Below, in pieces: positions 51,001-63,098 of a stretch of DNA of 64,000 nucleotides. Made by a program: the position numbers and the translations under genes. Under the pieces are notes generated by a model that did no database searches, was not told where the DNA came from, and saw only the letters and a program-made list of their open reading frames with translations. The stretch comes from Catenaria anguillulae PL171 (Eukaryota > Blastocladiomycota > Blastocladiomycetes > Blastocladiales > Catenariaceae): NCBI GenBank assembly GCA_002102555.1, contig MCFL01000030.1:186001-250000 (forward strand), given 5' to 3'. Numbering within the stretch: position 1 is the stretch's first letter; every line of letters starts with the position of its first letter.

Positions 51001-52937
51001 ACGGACGTCATATATGATGAATTTGGCGATTTGACGCCCTTTTCCGAGCGATACTCTCGAAACTTGTATGTTGCTCATTGTGCCGATTGGTCCACGTGTT
51101 GCCGTCGCCTGACTCGCTTTCACCTTTGCCGATGCCGAAGCTATGGCGCACAAAAGGCCCTGTACTTTATGCCTCGCGAAATCATCACAACACCAGAAAT
51201 CATCTTTCAGTGTGTCGAAATGCTGTTTGCGCCGTTCTGTACGGATCCATTTTCGGTAATTTGGCATCGATTGTCCGGTCACTCGATTCGCAAGCAGCGA
51301 TGGACAAAGCCGGTTCGTTCCTTTTCTACTTCCTCACGTAGTTATGAGCTTCTTCTCACCTTGGACACACTCACCGATGCAGCCAAGGCTCGCAATTTCA
51401 AGCGGTCGTTCTTGATAAAGTACATGCGTACCAATCGCTTCCCGCCCACGCTGCAGCTCAAGATCTTGGAGCAGGAAGAGTTTGAGTGGTGCGTGTCACT
51501 CATGCGTCAAGTTGAACGCAAGGCAGACGCGCTCCCCGCTCACCACAGCGATCGGATCCTGTGGCATGTGTAGGATTCACAAGCGCGGCATGGACACGGA
51601 CCGACTGTTTCTCGAGCTGCCCAAATCAATTCGTGAGGAGGTCAACATTCACTTGTACCATGGGCTTGTGTCCAACGTGCCCATCTTCAAGGAGCACGCG
51701 CCAGAAGTGTTCAAGGTTGCCATGTGTCAAAGGTACTTTGTGTGTGTTGTATTGCTCGCACCCGGCTCAATGACGAAGCTAAGCAATCGCCAATAGAATG
51801 TCGTCCATCACCGTTACCAAGGACTTTTATGTACGTTTCCTCCATCACGCGCCTGGCAATGCTCTCCCATTTTCTCAAGTCTCGATCGTGGCAAACCTAT
51901 AGGTCTGTAAAGCCGGCGAGGCAGGCAACGAAATGTACTTTTTGCGGCACGGATCCGTCGAGATTCTCACGCCCGACGAGTCGCGCGTGCTTGTCACTCT
52001 TGGGAGCGGGTGCGATACTCTGTTTGCTTTTCCCTTCATTTTTTTTCGGTCTGAAACTTATGATGGAGCAAAAGATCGTTCTTTGGCGAGGTGGCTCTCT
52101 TCATGCCCAACAATCGGCGCACAGCGACTGCGCGGACGACGGCAGACACGGAACTGGTATGTGCACGCTGGTGATTGCTTGCTTCCAAAGACCGCAGGCC
52201 ACGACGACTGATTCACATTTTGGCAATACAGTGCGTGTTGAAAAAGGAAGACTTTGACGACATCTTGCGCTCGTACCCGGAAATGATTGCCGTCTTCCAA
52301 CGTCCGTGTTTCCCACGTTTATCCAGTCCACAAAAAGCGTCAACTAACTCTGCGTTTTCAATACACAGAGGAAATCGAACGCCGTGCCATCGCCAACAAG
52401 AAACGCCAAGAAGAGGAAGAGGCGAAAAAGAAGGCCGAAGAGATGCGCAAGCGTGTCGCCTCGTTCAACTTGGAGCCTGGCCGGCTGCGCGGCAGGCAAC
52501 GCTCGCATCAGCAATCCGGCAACAGCTCGGCGTTTCTGTCGCGTTTCGCGCGCCAGCCAAGCGCATCCTTTTCTGCGTCCAAGCGTGGCACGCTGGGTAG
52601 AAGCATTGTTGCACAAGACGCGACCCCGTCGCCGCAGGCCTCAGCCCCGCCGTCGCCTCTGCTGCGGTCGTCGACGCGCAAGTCGTCGTCGTTTCACGAT
52701 GCAGAGGTGGACGTTCACCAAAGCGTGGGTGGGTCGGCGCATGGGGTTGGGCCGAGGAGAGTTTCCGGGCAGCACATTGTTGACAAGGCACTGGGGTCCG
52801 TCGCAAGTTTGTCGAGTCGCGGAGGCGCAAGTCGTTCGGCGGTTCAGCATCATGTGGCGGCCGTGACGGGATCCGTGGTGGCGTCCACGGGGATCGTGAA
52901 TGGCGGTGGGAATCATGGGCAAGGGCACGAGCAGTGA
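48003..52937 (+). CDS. Cyclic-nucleotide-binding-domain ion channel (CNG/HCN type)
   Basis: Voltage-gated-like cation channel with a C-terminal cyclic nucleotide binding domain. A long disordered Ser/Pro/Gly N-terminus runs to about 50000 (start uncertain). S1-S3 include FIPWIFIDLLHVVAIPLEV and FDRFGQLI..RLEIIAMLPADW. S4 reads YYAIARAFRLLRCGRTFEW, S5 LLKTLVFSVFLSHVDSCMFW, S6 LFAAVLYGSIFGNLASIVRS. A C-linker (KRGMDTDRLFLELP) precedes the CNBD with GNEMYFLRHGSVEIL and GSFFGEVALFMPNNRRTATA, which keeps the FGE, Arg and TA ligand contacts. A Glu/Lys coiled tail follows. Eleven introns are placed: 50176-50262, 50540-50703, 50894-50965, 51066-51140, 51313-51382, 51489-51573, 51733-51796, 51831-51902, 52010-52074, 52157-52231 and 52302-52368. 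The predicted pore lacks GYG. Frame changes occur near 51230 and in the N-terminal region. Confidence 0.85.
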
Positions 52938-53130
52938 CAGGGACACGGACAGCCAATAATCGGGAGTAGTGTAAATGGTTTACCTGATGTACATCATCAT
53001 CCGTTTTGGCAGCTGACCACTAGATAAAAAATAGATCCGAGTAGCCTATACATGTATCAATTGATGCCAGACGTCAAATAGACAAATTGTATTGAAAAAA
53101 AAAGACAAGCACAAGACACGGCACGGTTGT

Positions 53131-55584
<2,454 letters not shown>

Positions 55585-55928
55585 GGTGGTAGACAAGAGA
55601 GAGTAGATGGCGGACGGAACTGCGTCGGGTGTGTGTGTGTGTGTGCCGGTGGTCAAATGGTCAATACCGTGCATGCATGGATTGCAATTGAACGTCGTGA
55701 ACGTGAACGGCCGAAAGGTATGAATGACTTGACGACCGCGTCGCTGATTGATTGAGCCAGCGAACCGAGTGCTTTCCATTCTCATCTGAGATCACGTGCT
55801 CTGGATCCACATGCTTTGGATCTGGCATCACTCGGCTTGCTCGGCTTGTCGTCTCTGGTCCTCGGCGTCCGCATCTTTCAAGCGTGTCTCTCCCTCCACA
55901 CTAAACAGTAAAGGAGATAAAAAAAAAA
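55585..55928. promoter_or_regulatory. Divergent promoter PRP43 / PEX11
   Basis: 344 bp between two start codons. It contains a TG repeat near 55628-55643, an E-box CACGTG at 55793-55798 and a ten-base A run directly before the PEX11 ATG. No TATA box is evident. Confidence 0.4.
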
Positions 55929-56624
55929 ATGGACGCAATCACCGCACACTACGAAGCAAAGTGCCGGAAACCCATTGTGCGCTTCTCGACGCTCATCGGC
56001 AACGTGTACGGCCTCGACAAGGTCTTCCGCATCCTCGTGTACTCGCTCTCCCTGCTCGAAGCATACTTGCGCCGCAGACATGGATCCACCAACTTGGCCC
56101 CAAAGCTCAAGGCGCTCGTCACGGCCGTCTCGGACACTCGCATTGCCATGCGCATGTTTGGGACGCTGCCCTCCATCGACTATGCGCTCGTCCGCCAATA
56201 CAACCCAACGCCCTTGATCCGCCTGCAAAACGCGACCATGGTCATTTACCATCCGTGCGAGTTGATGTACTGGTTGGGCGCACACAAGATTGTCACAATG
56301 TCGCCCCTGGCCAACGACCGGTGGTCCCGTGCCTGTTGCATTGCCTGGTCGGCGTGGATTGTGCTCGAGCTGTGGAGTCTGTGGGGATCGTACAAGTCAG
56401 CCAAGCGGGCCATTAGGGACGCCCAGACCAAGGAGGACAAGGCCAAAGCGCAAGACGTGCTCAAGGATGTGTACCTCCGGATTGTTGCCCAGGCGTGCGA
56501 TTTGCCCATGGCCATTCATTGGTCGCTGCCCAGCTATCCGTTGCCCGCAGAGTTGGTGAGTTTGTTTGGTGTGGTTGGTGGGTTGGCAGGAGGGATTCGC
56601 ATGTGGAATGCGACCTCGGCGTAG
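55929..56624 (+). CDS. PEX11: PEX11-family peroxisomal membrane protein
   Basis: Membrane-shaping protein that elongates and divides peroxisomes. The N-terminal amphipathic part (DKVFRILVYSLSLLEAYLRR) and SDTRIAMRMFGTLPSIDYAL match Pex11, followed by MVIYHPCELMYWLGAH, a long charged helix (KSAKRAIRDAQTKEDKAKA), and the C-terminal membrane segment ELVSLFGVVGGLAGGIRMW. 231 residues, normal length, single exon, no frame change. The shared hydrophobic C-terminus and overall layout resemble PEX11C/gamma types, but subtype is not certain. Confidence 0.88.
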   Translation: MDAITAHYEAKCRKPIVRFSTLIGNVYGLDKVFRILVYSLSLLEAYLRRRHGSTNLAPKLKALVTAVSDTRIAMRMFGTLPSIDYALVRQYNPTPLIRLQNATMVIYHPCELMYWLGAHKIVTMSPLANDRWSRACCIAWSAWIVLELWSLWGSYKSAKRAIRDAQTKEDKAKAQDVLKDVYLRIVAQACDLPMAIHWSLPSYPLPAELVSLFGVVGGLAGGIRMWNATSA

Positions 56625-57566
56625 AGACAAAGTCGATTCACCATCATCATCAAGAGGAGACCCGGATTTTCGGTGATGTGTCGGCATTCTTGCGCGTATG
56701 AGCGATGGCGGAGGTCCAACTTGGTATCACATTTGGCATGCAATGATAGAACTTGCACTTTTTTCCGTATCTTTTCTTCATTTGCAATTGCAGCAACGGC
56801 CGGCCAGGCATCAGCTGTGATGTGTGCGGTTGAGGTCATAACAGTGCCATTGTCACCATCACCGCATGCAATACAAACAAACCTTCCATTGTTCCATGCG
56901 TGCCCATCCCATCATGCCTCAAAATCAAATGGTCAATGCATCAAAGGGCCGGGATGGGATGCATGCGTGCGGAGCAGACTCACAACAGCACTTCATTTGG
57001 ATTTACATTTGGAGAAGAACCGCGGCCTGTTTGCATCATGGCCCGTGTGTGGAACGGTCACGGTGCGATGACCATCACGGGCAGCGGTCTGCAGCGGCGA
57101 CAGACACCACGTAATGTACGACTGCGCACGAATACTAATACTTGTGGACAACGAGCACATAGGTAAGGTAGGTAAGGTCATGCCCCAAGTAACTCGATGA
57201 AATCCGCTCCGTTCCCATCGACTCATTGCCATCAAGCTCAGCAATAACAAAGTCGAGAACAAGACACGTTTGCTTCCCAGCCCTGGACAATCAGCCAGCC
57301 ATAGCCAGCCTGTGCCATCGCCGAAGCCACCCAAAACACAGCCGAACCACACTGCCTGGACGGCCGATACCTACGCATCTCCAGCCGTACACTCCCCATC
57401 GTCATTGATTGCCATCGCCACTTTCCCGTCATCCGCTGCAGGCGCCAGGCCGTGACCACACACTTCAAGTTGGAGTTGGCCAGCGAGTGCAACCGCGAGA
57501 CCATCTTTTGTCTCTCTTGCCTGTTCCCTCCTATCATCCCAATTCCCCAATTTTGTAAGGTTCGCC
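56625..57566. other. Intergenic region downstream of PEX11
   Basis: 942 bp with no supported gene. Short open frames on both strands lack start context, domains and splice signals. It must contain the PEX11 3' end and the promoter of the gene at 57567, whose leader is C/T-rich. Confidence 0.45.
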
Positions 57567-59051
57567 ATGAACGCAACCACTTCCGCCGCCGAACCGCCAC
57601 CACCAGCGTCCTCCTCGTCCACATCGGCGGGCACGCCCGTCTACATCTGGGTCGTCACCGCGTTCGGTGTCCTCGTTCTTGTCATCGTCTTTCGCCTTGT
57701 CCGCTACGGAGCCCTGTGGGGCGGCCGTTCCGTCTCTTCGTCGCGAAGTATGCACAGCCGCGGATCCAACTCTCGTGCCAAGTCTTCTTCCCATTCAGTT
57801 GACTCGTCCTCCAGGCGGCGAGGATCATCGGCTCTTGTGCGGTCCAATTCGACAGACCCGCTCGCCCTTTCTGCCGATATCGAGCCTGCACCCGCTGCCG
57901 CTGCCCCCGCCGCCGCACCTGGTGATGGCCAGCCACACATTTCAACTTTTGACGACCCATCAGCACCCGTTGCCTCGGCCGTCCTCAATATCCAGTCCCT
58001 CATGCGCACGTTCACGCCGCGCCATGTTCCTGCGCAGGATGGCGGATTACCATTGGCAGTGCCTCGCAAAGTCGAGTATCGGTCGCCGTCCGAGGTCGGA
58101 TTGAATGAACCACCTGTCGACGAGAGCAGTCAAGAACTGGCATCTGGATCCAATTTGATTCACACACCAGCTATTTCCAGTGGAGCGCTTCATGTTGCCC
58201 CGACATCACCTGCGCCTGCACATTTGCCATTGGCTCCAAATCCTCCCGCATCGTCTGCCCAGCTTCCGGTCGTCGCTTCGTCACCGCCAAAGCCAAGTTC
58301 CGTTCCCAATCCATCCACTTTGTCTGGCTCGTCGACTGCCCACCGGCCTATTCCCAAAGTCGTGACTGTGCCCAACGCACCTCCCATCTCCTCATCCATA
58401 TCCAACTCGACCTCTTCATCTTCGACCAACCAGCTCGCACCCAAACCGTCCTCCACATCGCTTCGCCCACCGCCAGCGACCTCCCCACCCACATCCACAT
58501 CACCCATCTTTCGCCCAGCTCCCGACCCCTCGCGTGCGGGCCTGACTACTCTGACGACGCTCGACGCCGACTCGACCACATCCATCAAACGCCCGCTCAA
58601 GGCATTCACTCCCACGCACTATGTGATCCGATCGGGTGGTGAGGCAATGACAGTCGACCGGCCACCACCCAGCGCAGTCATCCCAACCGCACGCTCCAAA
58701 CCCAAACCCAAGCCTGTTGCTGGGTCGCAGCCGTCATCGCGACCAGCTGCTGCTGCTGCTGCTGCTGCTGCTTCGCCAGCCGTCCTACCCAATGCTGTTC
58801 CGCCCGCACAGTTACCTGCACCGATTCCCGTGCCTCCGCCTGCACACGGCGCGCCGCCCATTGCGATTCCCGTTTCAACAGGAAGCGCACAGCAACAGCA
58901 TGCGACGTTGGTGCCGGTTGTGTACTATGTGGCCGCAGACGCGGCGGGCGGATTGCCGCCGGGCACGACGGGTGTACCAGTGATGATGGGCACGCCCATG
59001 CAAGTAGTCGTGGCGACTGGAGCACGACAGGCTCAAAGGGGCAGGCGATGA
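57567..59051 (+). CDS. Single-pass membrane protein, Ser/Pro/Ala-rich
   Basis: Uninterrupted 494-codon frame. A Ser/Thr/Pro-rich N-terminus of 24 residues precedes one transmembrane helix (VYIWVVTAFGVLVLVIVF, about residues 25-42) and a basic stop-transfer flank (RLVRYG). The rest is low-complexity Ser/Pro/Ala with many SP and TP sites, a polyalanine tract from a GCT repeat near 58746-58771, and a basic end (ARQAQRGRR). No known domain. A type I or signal-anchored surface protein with a cytoplasmic tail is possible. The architecture recalls the product at 26497-27969, but I see no sequence similarity beyond composition. Confidence 0.55.
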   Translation: MNATTSAAEPPPPASSSSTSAGTPVYIWVVTAFGVLVLVIVFRLVRYGALWGGRSVSSSRSMHSRGSNSRAKSSSHSVDSSSRRRGSSALVRSNSTDPLALSADIEPAPAAAAPAAAPGDGQPHISTFDDPSAPVASAVLNIQSLMRTFTPRHVPAQDGGLPLAVPRKVEYRSPSEVGLNEPPVDESSQELASGSNLIHTPAISSGALHVAPTSPAPAHLPLAPNPPASSAQLPVVASSPPKPSSVPNPSTLSGSSTAHRPIPKVVTVPNAPPISSSISNSTSSSSTNQLAPKPSSTSLRPPPATSPPTSTSPIFRPAPDPSRAGLTTLTTLDADSTTSIKRPLKAFTPTHYVIRSGGEAMTVDRPPPSAVIPTARSKPKPKPVAGSQPSSRPAAAAAAAAASPAVLPNAVPPAQLPAPIPVPPPAHGAPPIAIPVSTGSAQQQHATLVPVVYYVAADAAGGLPPGTTGVPVMMGTPMQVVVATGARQAQRGRR

Positions 59052-59320
59052 CCTTGGGCTTTTGCGTAAATTGCATCTTGGGAACTCAAAGCTTTTTTTG
59101 TACACATACTACCATTCATTCGATTATCACATACAATCTCCTGCATGATTCCCGTCCACCTTCATTTTGTCCGACAAGAAGGATCCGTGTCCATAGACTT
59201 GGATGTTTCAAAAAAGTACAGTAAGGGTCTCCTCAGTCATGTGTTACAATGGGTCTTGTCACGCCCGTTCTTCTTCCGTCACGTCCTCCTTGACTGCCTC
59301 CACCGCCACCCCAACATGCT

Positions 59321-60772
59321 TCAATCCGCGCTCACATGCTTCCTCTCCTTCCACATCGCCAACCTGGCGGGCAATCTTGAGCCCTCGCGCCAAAAATGCA
59401 CCGCTTGCACCTCATCGCCCTCGCGGAAAAACACCTGCCCCACTGTTGAAAATGTGGCTGCCTGACACTCTTGACACTGCCGTGCGTTTGGACGCATGGA
59501 TGCAAGCGACAATGCGGATTGGAAGTGGGTGAGAATATCGGTGACGTCTGGTTTGGTAGCGGTCGGGGTCGGCGTAGTGGCAGGTTTGGCCGAGGAACGG
59601 AATGGCCACCAAGACGAGGCGAGGACGACAATGTCGCTGAAGGCGACGCGGGCTCTGGGATCTTGGCAGGCGACAATGCTCGGTACCGTTGCGTTGTGAG
59701 CAAATCGCCCAAGTGATAACTTGCAATGGCCGCCATGCACGCCGCCGGAACCAGTTGTGGCATGCCTTGCTCAATGAACGCACAGACTTGGTGCCATCGT
59801 CTTGCACGTCTGTGGCAACGTCCACCGACAGGTTCTGGGCACTTGTCATGGCCAAGACCTCCTCGTATCCGCGCACTGCCTGGACCCTGGCCTCCTCGGA
59901 CGCTTGGGCCAAGTACCCGGCCTTGCACGCATCTGCCCAAGCCATGAGTGCACCCGCCACGACCTGCAATTGTCAGAGCACCTTGCCCTGGCCAACTCGA
60001 CCGCATCGGCCGCCACCTCCCTTGCAACCTCGGCCTGGCCCATGCGCACATACAGCCCCGCAAGCTTACCATCGACCTGTACCAACAACTTTGCCAACCT
60101 GGCGATCTGTACACTATGCTCCCCTTGCTCCTGGCCCTTGTCTGTCGTTGTCGTCTCCACAACAAGCTTTGCATGCAACTCCTCAGACACCCTCGCCACG
60201 ACCCTCGCGGCCTCATCCACCCTCCTGGCCAACAAATACGCGTGCGCCAGCCGCATCACGAGCTGCAAATACTCCTTCTTCCACATTGCCCACCCCTTTT
60301 CCTGCGCCCACTTTGCCTCCTCCTCCACGGCCTTTTGCACATACTTGAGTGCCGTGTATGGATCGTGCTGGAAATGCTCCAGCATGTACGCACGGCGCAA
60401 GTGCGTGCGTGTCCAAAAGTCGAGTGCCGCGGGCGTGGGCGACGAATGTTCGGCAAAGGTGTGCACGGCAAGCGTGTGCAAGGTCAAGGTGCCGCCAGAG
60501 ACAGTCAGGAGCAGCAGTAGGCCCTTGAGGAGGCGGAGAGGGAGCCGAAAGTCTTCGCGAAGAATGGCTCGGCGTTTGGCGTCGGCGATCGCTCGGGCTT
60601 GCGCTTGTGTTTGCGTTTGAGATTGGGATGTTGTGGTGAAAGGTGACGTCCGAGGCTTGTGGTGCTGCAGGTGGAGCCGGAGCGGCGACGACGCACTTGG
60701 TGTCGGCCGGAGAGCAGTGAGTCGGCGGAAATGGGCGACGGCATGGCTCCAAGTGTATTGCTGACAGTGCAT
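59321..60772 (-). CDS. Mitochondrial TPR protein, Mgr3-like
   Basis: The N-terminal 60 residues are rich in His, Arg, Ser and Thr, like a mitochondrial presequence. One membrane segment follows (LKGLLLLLTVSGGTLTLHTL). TPR-like helices come next: FWTRTHLRRAYMLEHFQHDPYTALKYVQKAVEEE (in part), LQLVMRLAHAYLLARRVDEAARV and LAGLYVRMGQAEVAREVAADA. The C-terminus ends CQECQAATFSTVGQVFF and AVHFWREGSRLPARLAM. This order (presequence, one TM, TPRs) matches Mgr3, the adaptor of the i-AAA protease in the inner membrane, but similar architectures exist. Three successive frame changes (near 59980, 59830 and 59720), each equal to one missing base, link the parts. About 480 residues. Confidence 0.5.
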
Positions 60773-61174
60773 GCATGTGAATGACCTGGATTCGAGTCTG
60801 ACGAAATCATTGACGATATTCAGTATTAATGATTCGTTGTCAAGGCTGTTGGATCGGCGGAATGTGGCGTTGGAGTGGACGGTCCTCTGATCTGGCGGTG
60901 CACAATTCCATCCACTGTGAGCGACACACATGGCGCTCACATACTGGTTCCATCTCTTGTTGGACTGCCTTATCCTGTATGTAACTGCTCAACCCACCCC
61001 ATGAAACCATATGCATGATTCCTCGCGCAATGGCCACTCTGCCCGATCCGGCCGCTGCCGCTCGAATCATGAATCATCACAACGAACAACATGCCCCAAA
61101 GTACACCGCGAACCTAACTCAGCCAATTGCAAATGGAATCCACAGGGTTCACCCATAACTTTGAACTCGACACC
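60773..61174. promoter_or_regulatory. Divergent promoter TPR protein / uS2
   Basis: 402 bp between start codons of the TPR protein and ribosomal protein uS2. No TATA box. The last 50 bp before the uS2 ATG include an in-frame upstream ATG at 61127 (MQMESTGFTHNFELDT), which would lengthen the protein by 16 residues. The ATG at 61175 is preferred because it matches the conserved uS2 start. Confidence 0.4.
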
Positions 61175-61997
61175 ATGGCCAACGTTCCCTCTGCTCTCAA
61201 CCTCACCGCTGAGGACGCCAAGATGCTCCTCTCGGCGCAGGCCCACATTGGCGCCAAGAACTGCAACGCCGATATGCTCAAGTACGTGCACCAGCGCCGT
61301 GCGATGGTGTCAACATCATCAACTTTGGCAAGACCTGGGAGAAGCTCGTGCTCGCTGCCCGTGTGATTGCCGCCATTGAGAACCCCGCCGATGTGGTTGC
61401 CATTTCTGGCCGCCCCTACGGTCAACGTGCCGTGCTCAAGTACGCCAAGTACACTGGTGCCCAAGCCATTGCCGGCCGTTTCACCCCCGGTAACTTCACC
61501 AACTACATCACCCGCAACTACAAGGAGCCCCGCCTCATCATCGTGACGGACCCCCGCACCGATGCCCAGGCCATCAAGGAGTCGTCGTACGTCAACATCC
61601 CCGTGATTGCCTTCTGCGACACCGACTCGTCGCTCTCCAACGTCGATATTGCCATCCCCTGCAACACCAAGGGTAAGCACTCTGTCGGTCTCCTGTGGTA
61701 CCTCCTTGCCCGTGAGGTGCTCCGTCTCCGCGGCAACGTTGCCCGCAACCAGCCCTGGGAGGTCATGGCCGATATGTTCTTCTACCGCGACCCCGAGGAG
61801 GCCGAGAAGGAGGCTGCTGCCACTGCCGCTGCCGCCGCCGAGGCTGCCGCCCCGCTGGCCCTCAGTTCACCGCCATGGGTGAGGCCGAGGACGAGGAGAA
61901 CTGGGGTGCCGAGGCCGCCACTGGCGATGCCGTCAACAACTGGGATGCTTCCGCCGAGGCCCCCGTTGAGGCCGCCGCTGACGACTGGGCCGCTTAA
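61175..61997 (+). CDS. RPS0: Ribosomal protein uS2 (RPSA / Rps0)
   Basis: Essential component of the cytosolic small ribosomal subunit. Signature stretches are [88 protein letters not shown] and [12 protein letters not shown]. The C-terminal tail has EENWG and DDWAA, the acidic tryptophan repeats of the laminin-receptor type. About 274 residues. Two intron-free frame changes are required, near 61303 (RR/DGVNII) and 61853 ([12 protein letters not shown]), each as if one base were missing. For so conserved and abundant a protein this points to sequence error. The start [10 protein letters not shown] follows CACC. Confidence 0.93.
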
Positions 61998-62490
61998 TTT
62001 CGTTTGATCGACCTTGGTGGTGTGGATCGTGCGTGAGAGGTGCTACATTGCCCCGGTTTTCGTTTTCTTGGCGTTGCCGTTGTCGTGTGGTTCCCGCGCT
62101 TGGTTTCCCCCCTTGATTGTTATCCGCCGCGCTTGGTTTTCGTTGTCGTTGTGGTCTTGTTTTGTTTTCGTTTGCGAGATGCAATACACGTCCCAACCAT
62201 GGGGTCTTGCGTGCGGTAGATAAACATGCAAAAATATCTTCTGATTCAAACTTGTGTGGTGGTTCTTCGGTTTTTCCTTTTCATTTGGATCTCGCGTTTC
62301 TGAGACTACCCAGATGTGTTCTTGGTTCCATCGCACCATTCGACTGAACCGTGATCCCATTGCAGCCCCGACACTCAGGAGCAAAAGATGTGTCCGACCT
62401 GGGCGGCGGCGGCCGAGCCAAAAGCCAATGACGTCCCCATGAACGATCCATGATTACCAATTTCATACCCACCGCAATTCACTCTTCACC
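61998..62490. other. Intergenic region uS2 / CBP4
   Basis: 493 bp between two plus-strand genes. The left half is G/T-rich (3' UTR of uS2). No coding frame of note, no TATA box directly before CBP4. Confidence 0.5.
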
Positions 62491-62863
62491 ATGAGCACCT
62501 CTCAAAAAGTCGTCAAGTCGATTGTGTGGGGAGGCGGTCTTATCGGCCTCGGCGTCCTACTGCTCAAGTACACGGTGCCGTCCGAGGACGATTTGCGCAA
62601 GGCCATGTCCCCCGATTTGCAGCGGCAGGCGAGGCACATGGAACAGTCCGAGGCGGCCAGGAATGAAAAGGCAAGGTTGTTGGCCGCGATTCGCGAGAAT
62701 GCTCAGTCGGACCGGCCAGTTTGGGTACGTATTGGAATGATTTGAGTCAGGGGGGAGCCACTGTGCATGTCTGGTGGCCCAATCGTAGTACTGACGGGAT
62801 GTGTGCGTGTAGGATGTGCGGGGACTCAATGATTTGGGCAAAAAGTCGGCTGACCGAGCTTGA
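62491..62863 (+). CDS. CBP4: CBP4-like cytochrome bc1 assembly factor
   Basis: Small inner-membrane protein that helps cytochrome b mature in complex III. KSIVWGGGLIGLGVLLLKYTV forms the single membrane segment, followed by PSEDDLRKAMSPDLQRQ, which matches the Cbp4 signature (KYTTPTEEQL..SPELR). A charged helix (ARNEKARLLAAIRENAQ) follows. One intron, 62725-62812 (GTACGT..GTAG), adds DVRGLNDLGKKSADRA. About 94 residues, within the range of fungal Cbp4. No frame change. UQCC3 is the animal relative. Confidence 0.75.
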
Positions 62864-63098
62864 ACAGGTTGAGGGATAGCGAGGAACTTGAAGTGGGTCG
62901 GTGCGCATCTGTACAGAGACATTCTGTATGATTGTGATTCGAGAAGGGCCAAACACAGCATTCACAAAGTCATGATTTTACTGGATCAATAAATACTTAT
63001 GAGTTGAAACTTGAACTCGGCAAACTGAGGCAGTCTCGCCCAGACCAATGCGAGACAGGAGCACGCCTTCTTTCGAACCATGTACATCCATCCAGTGC

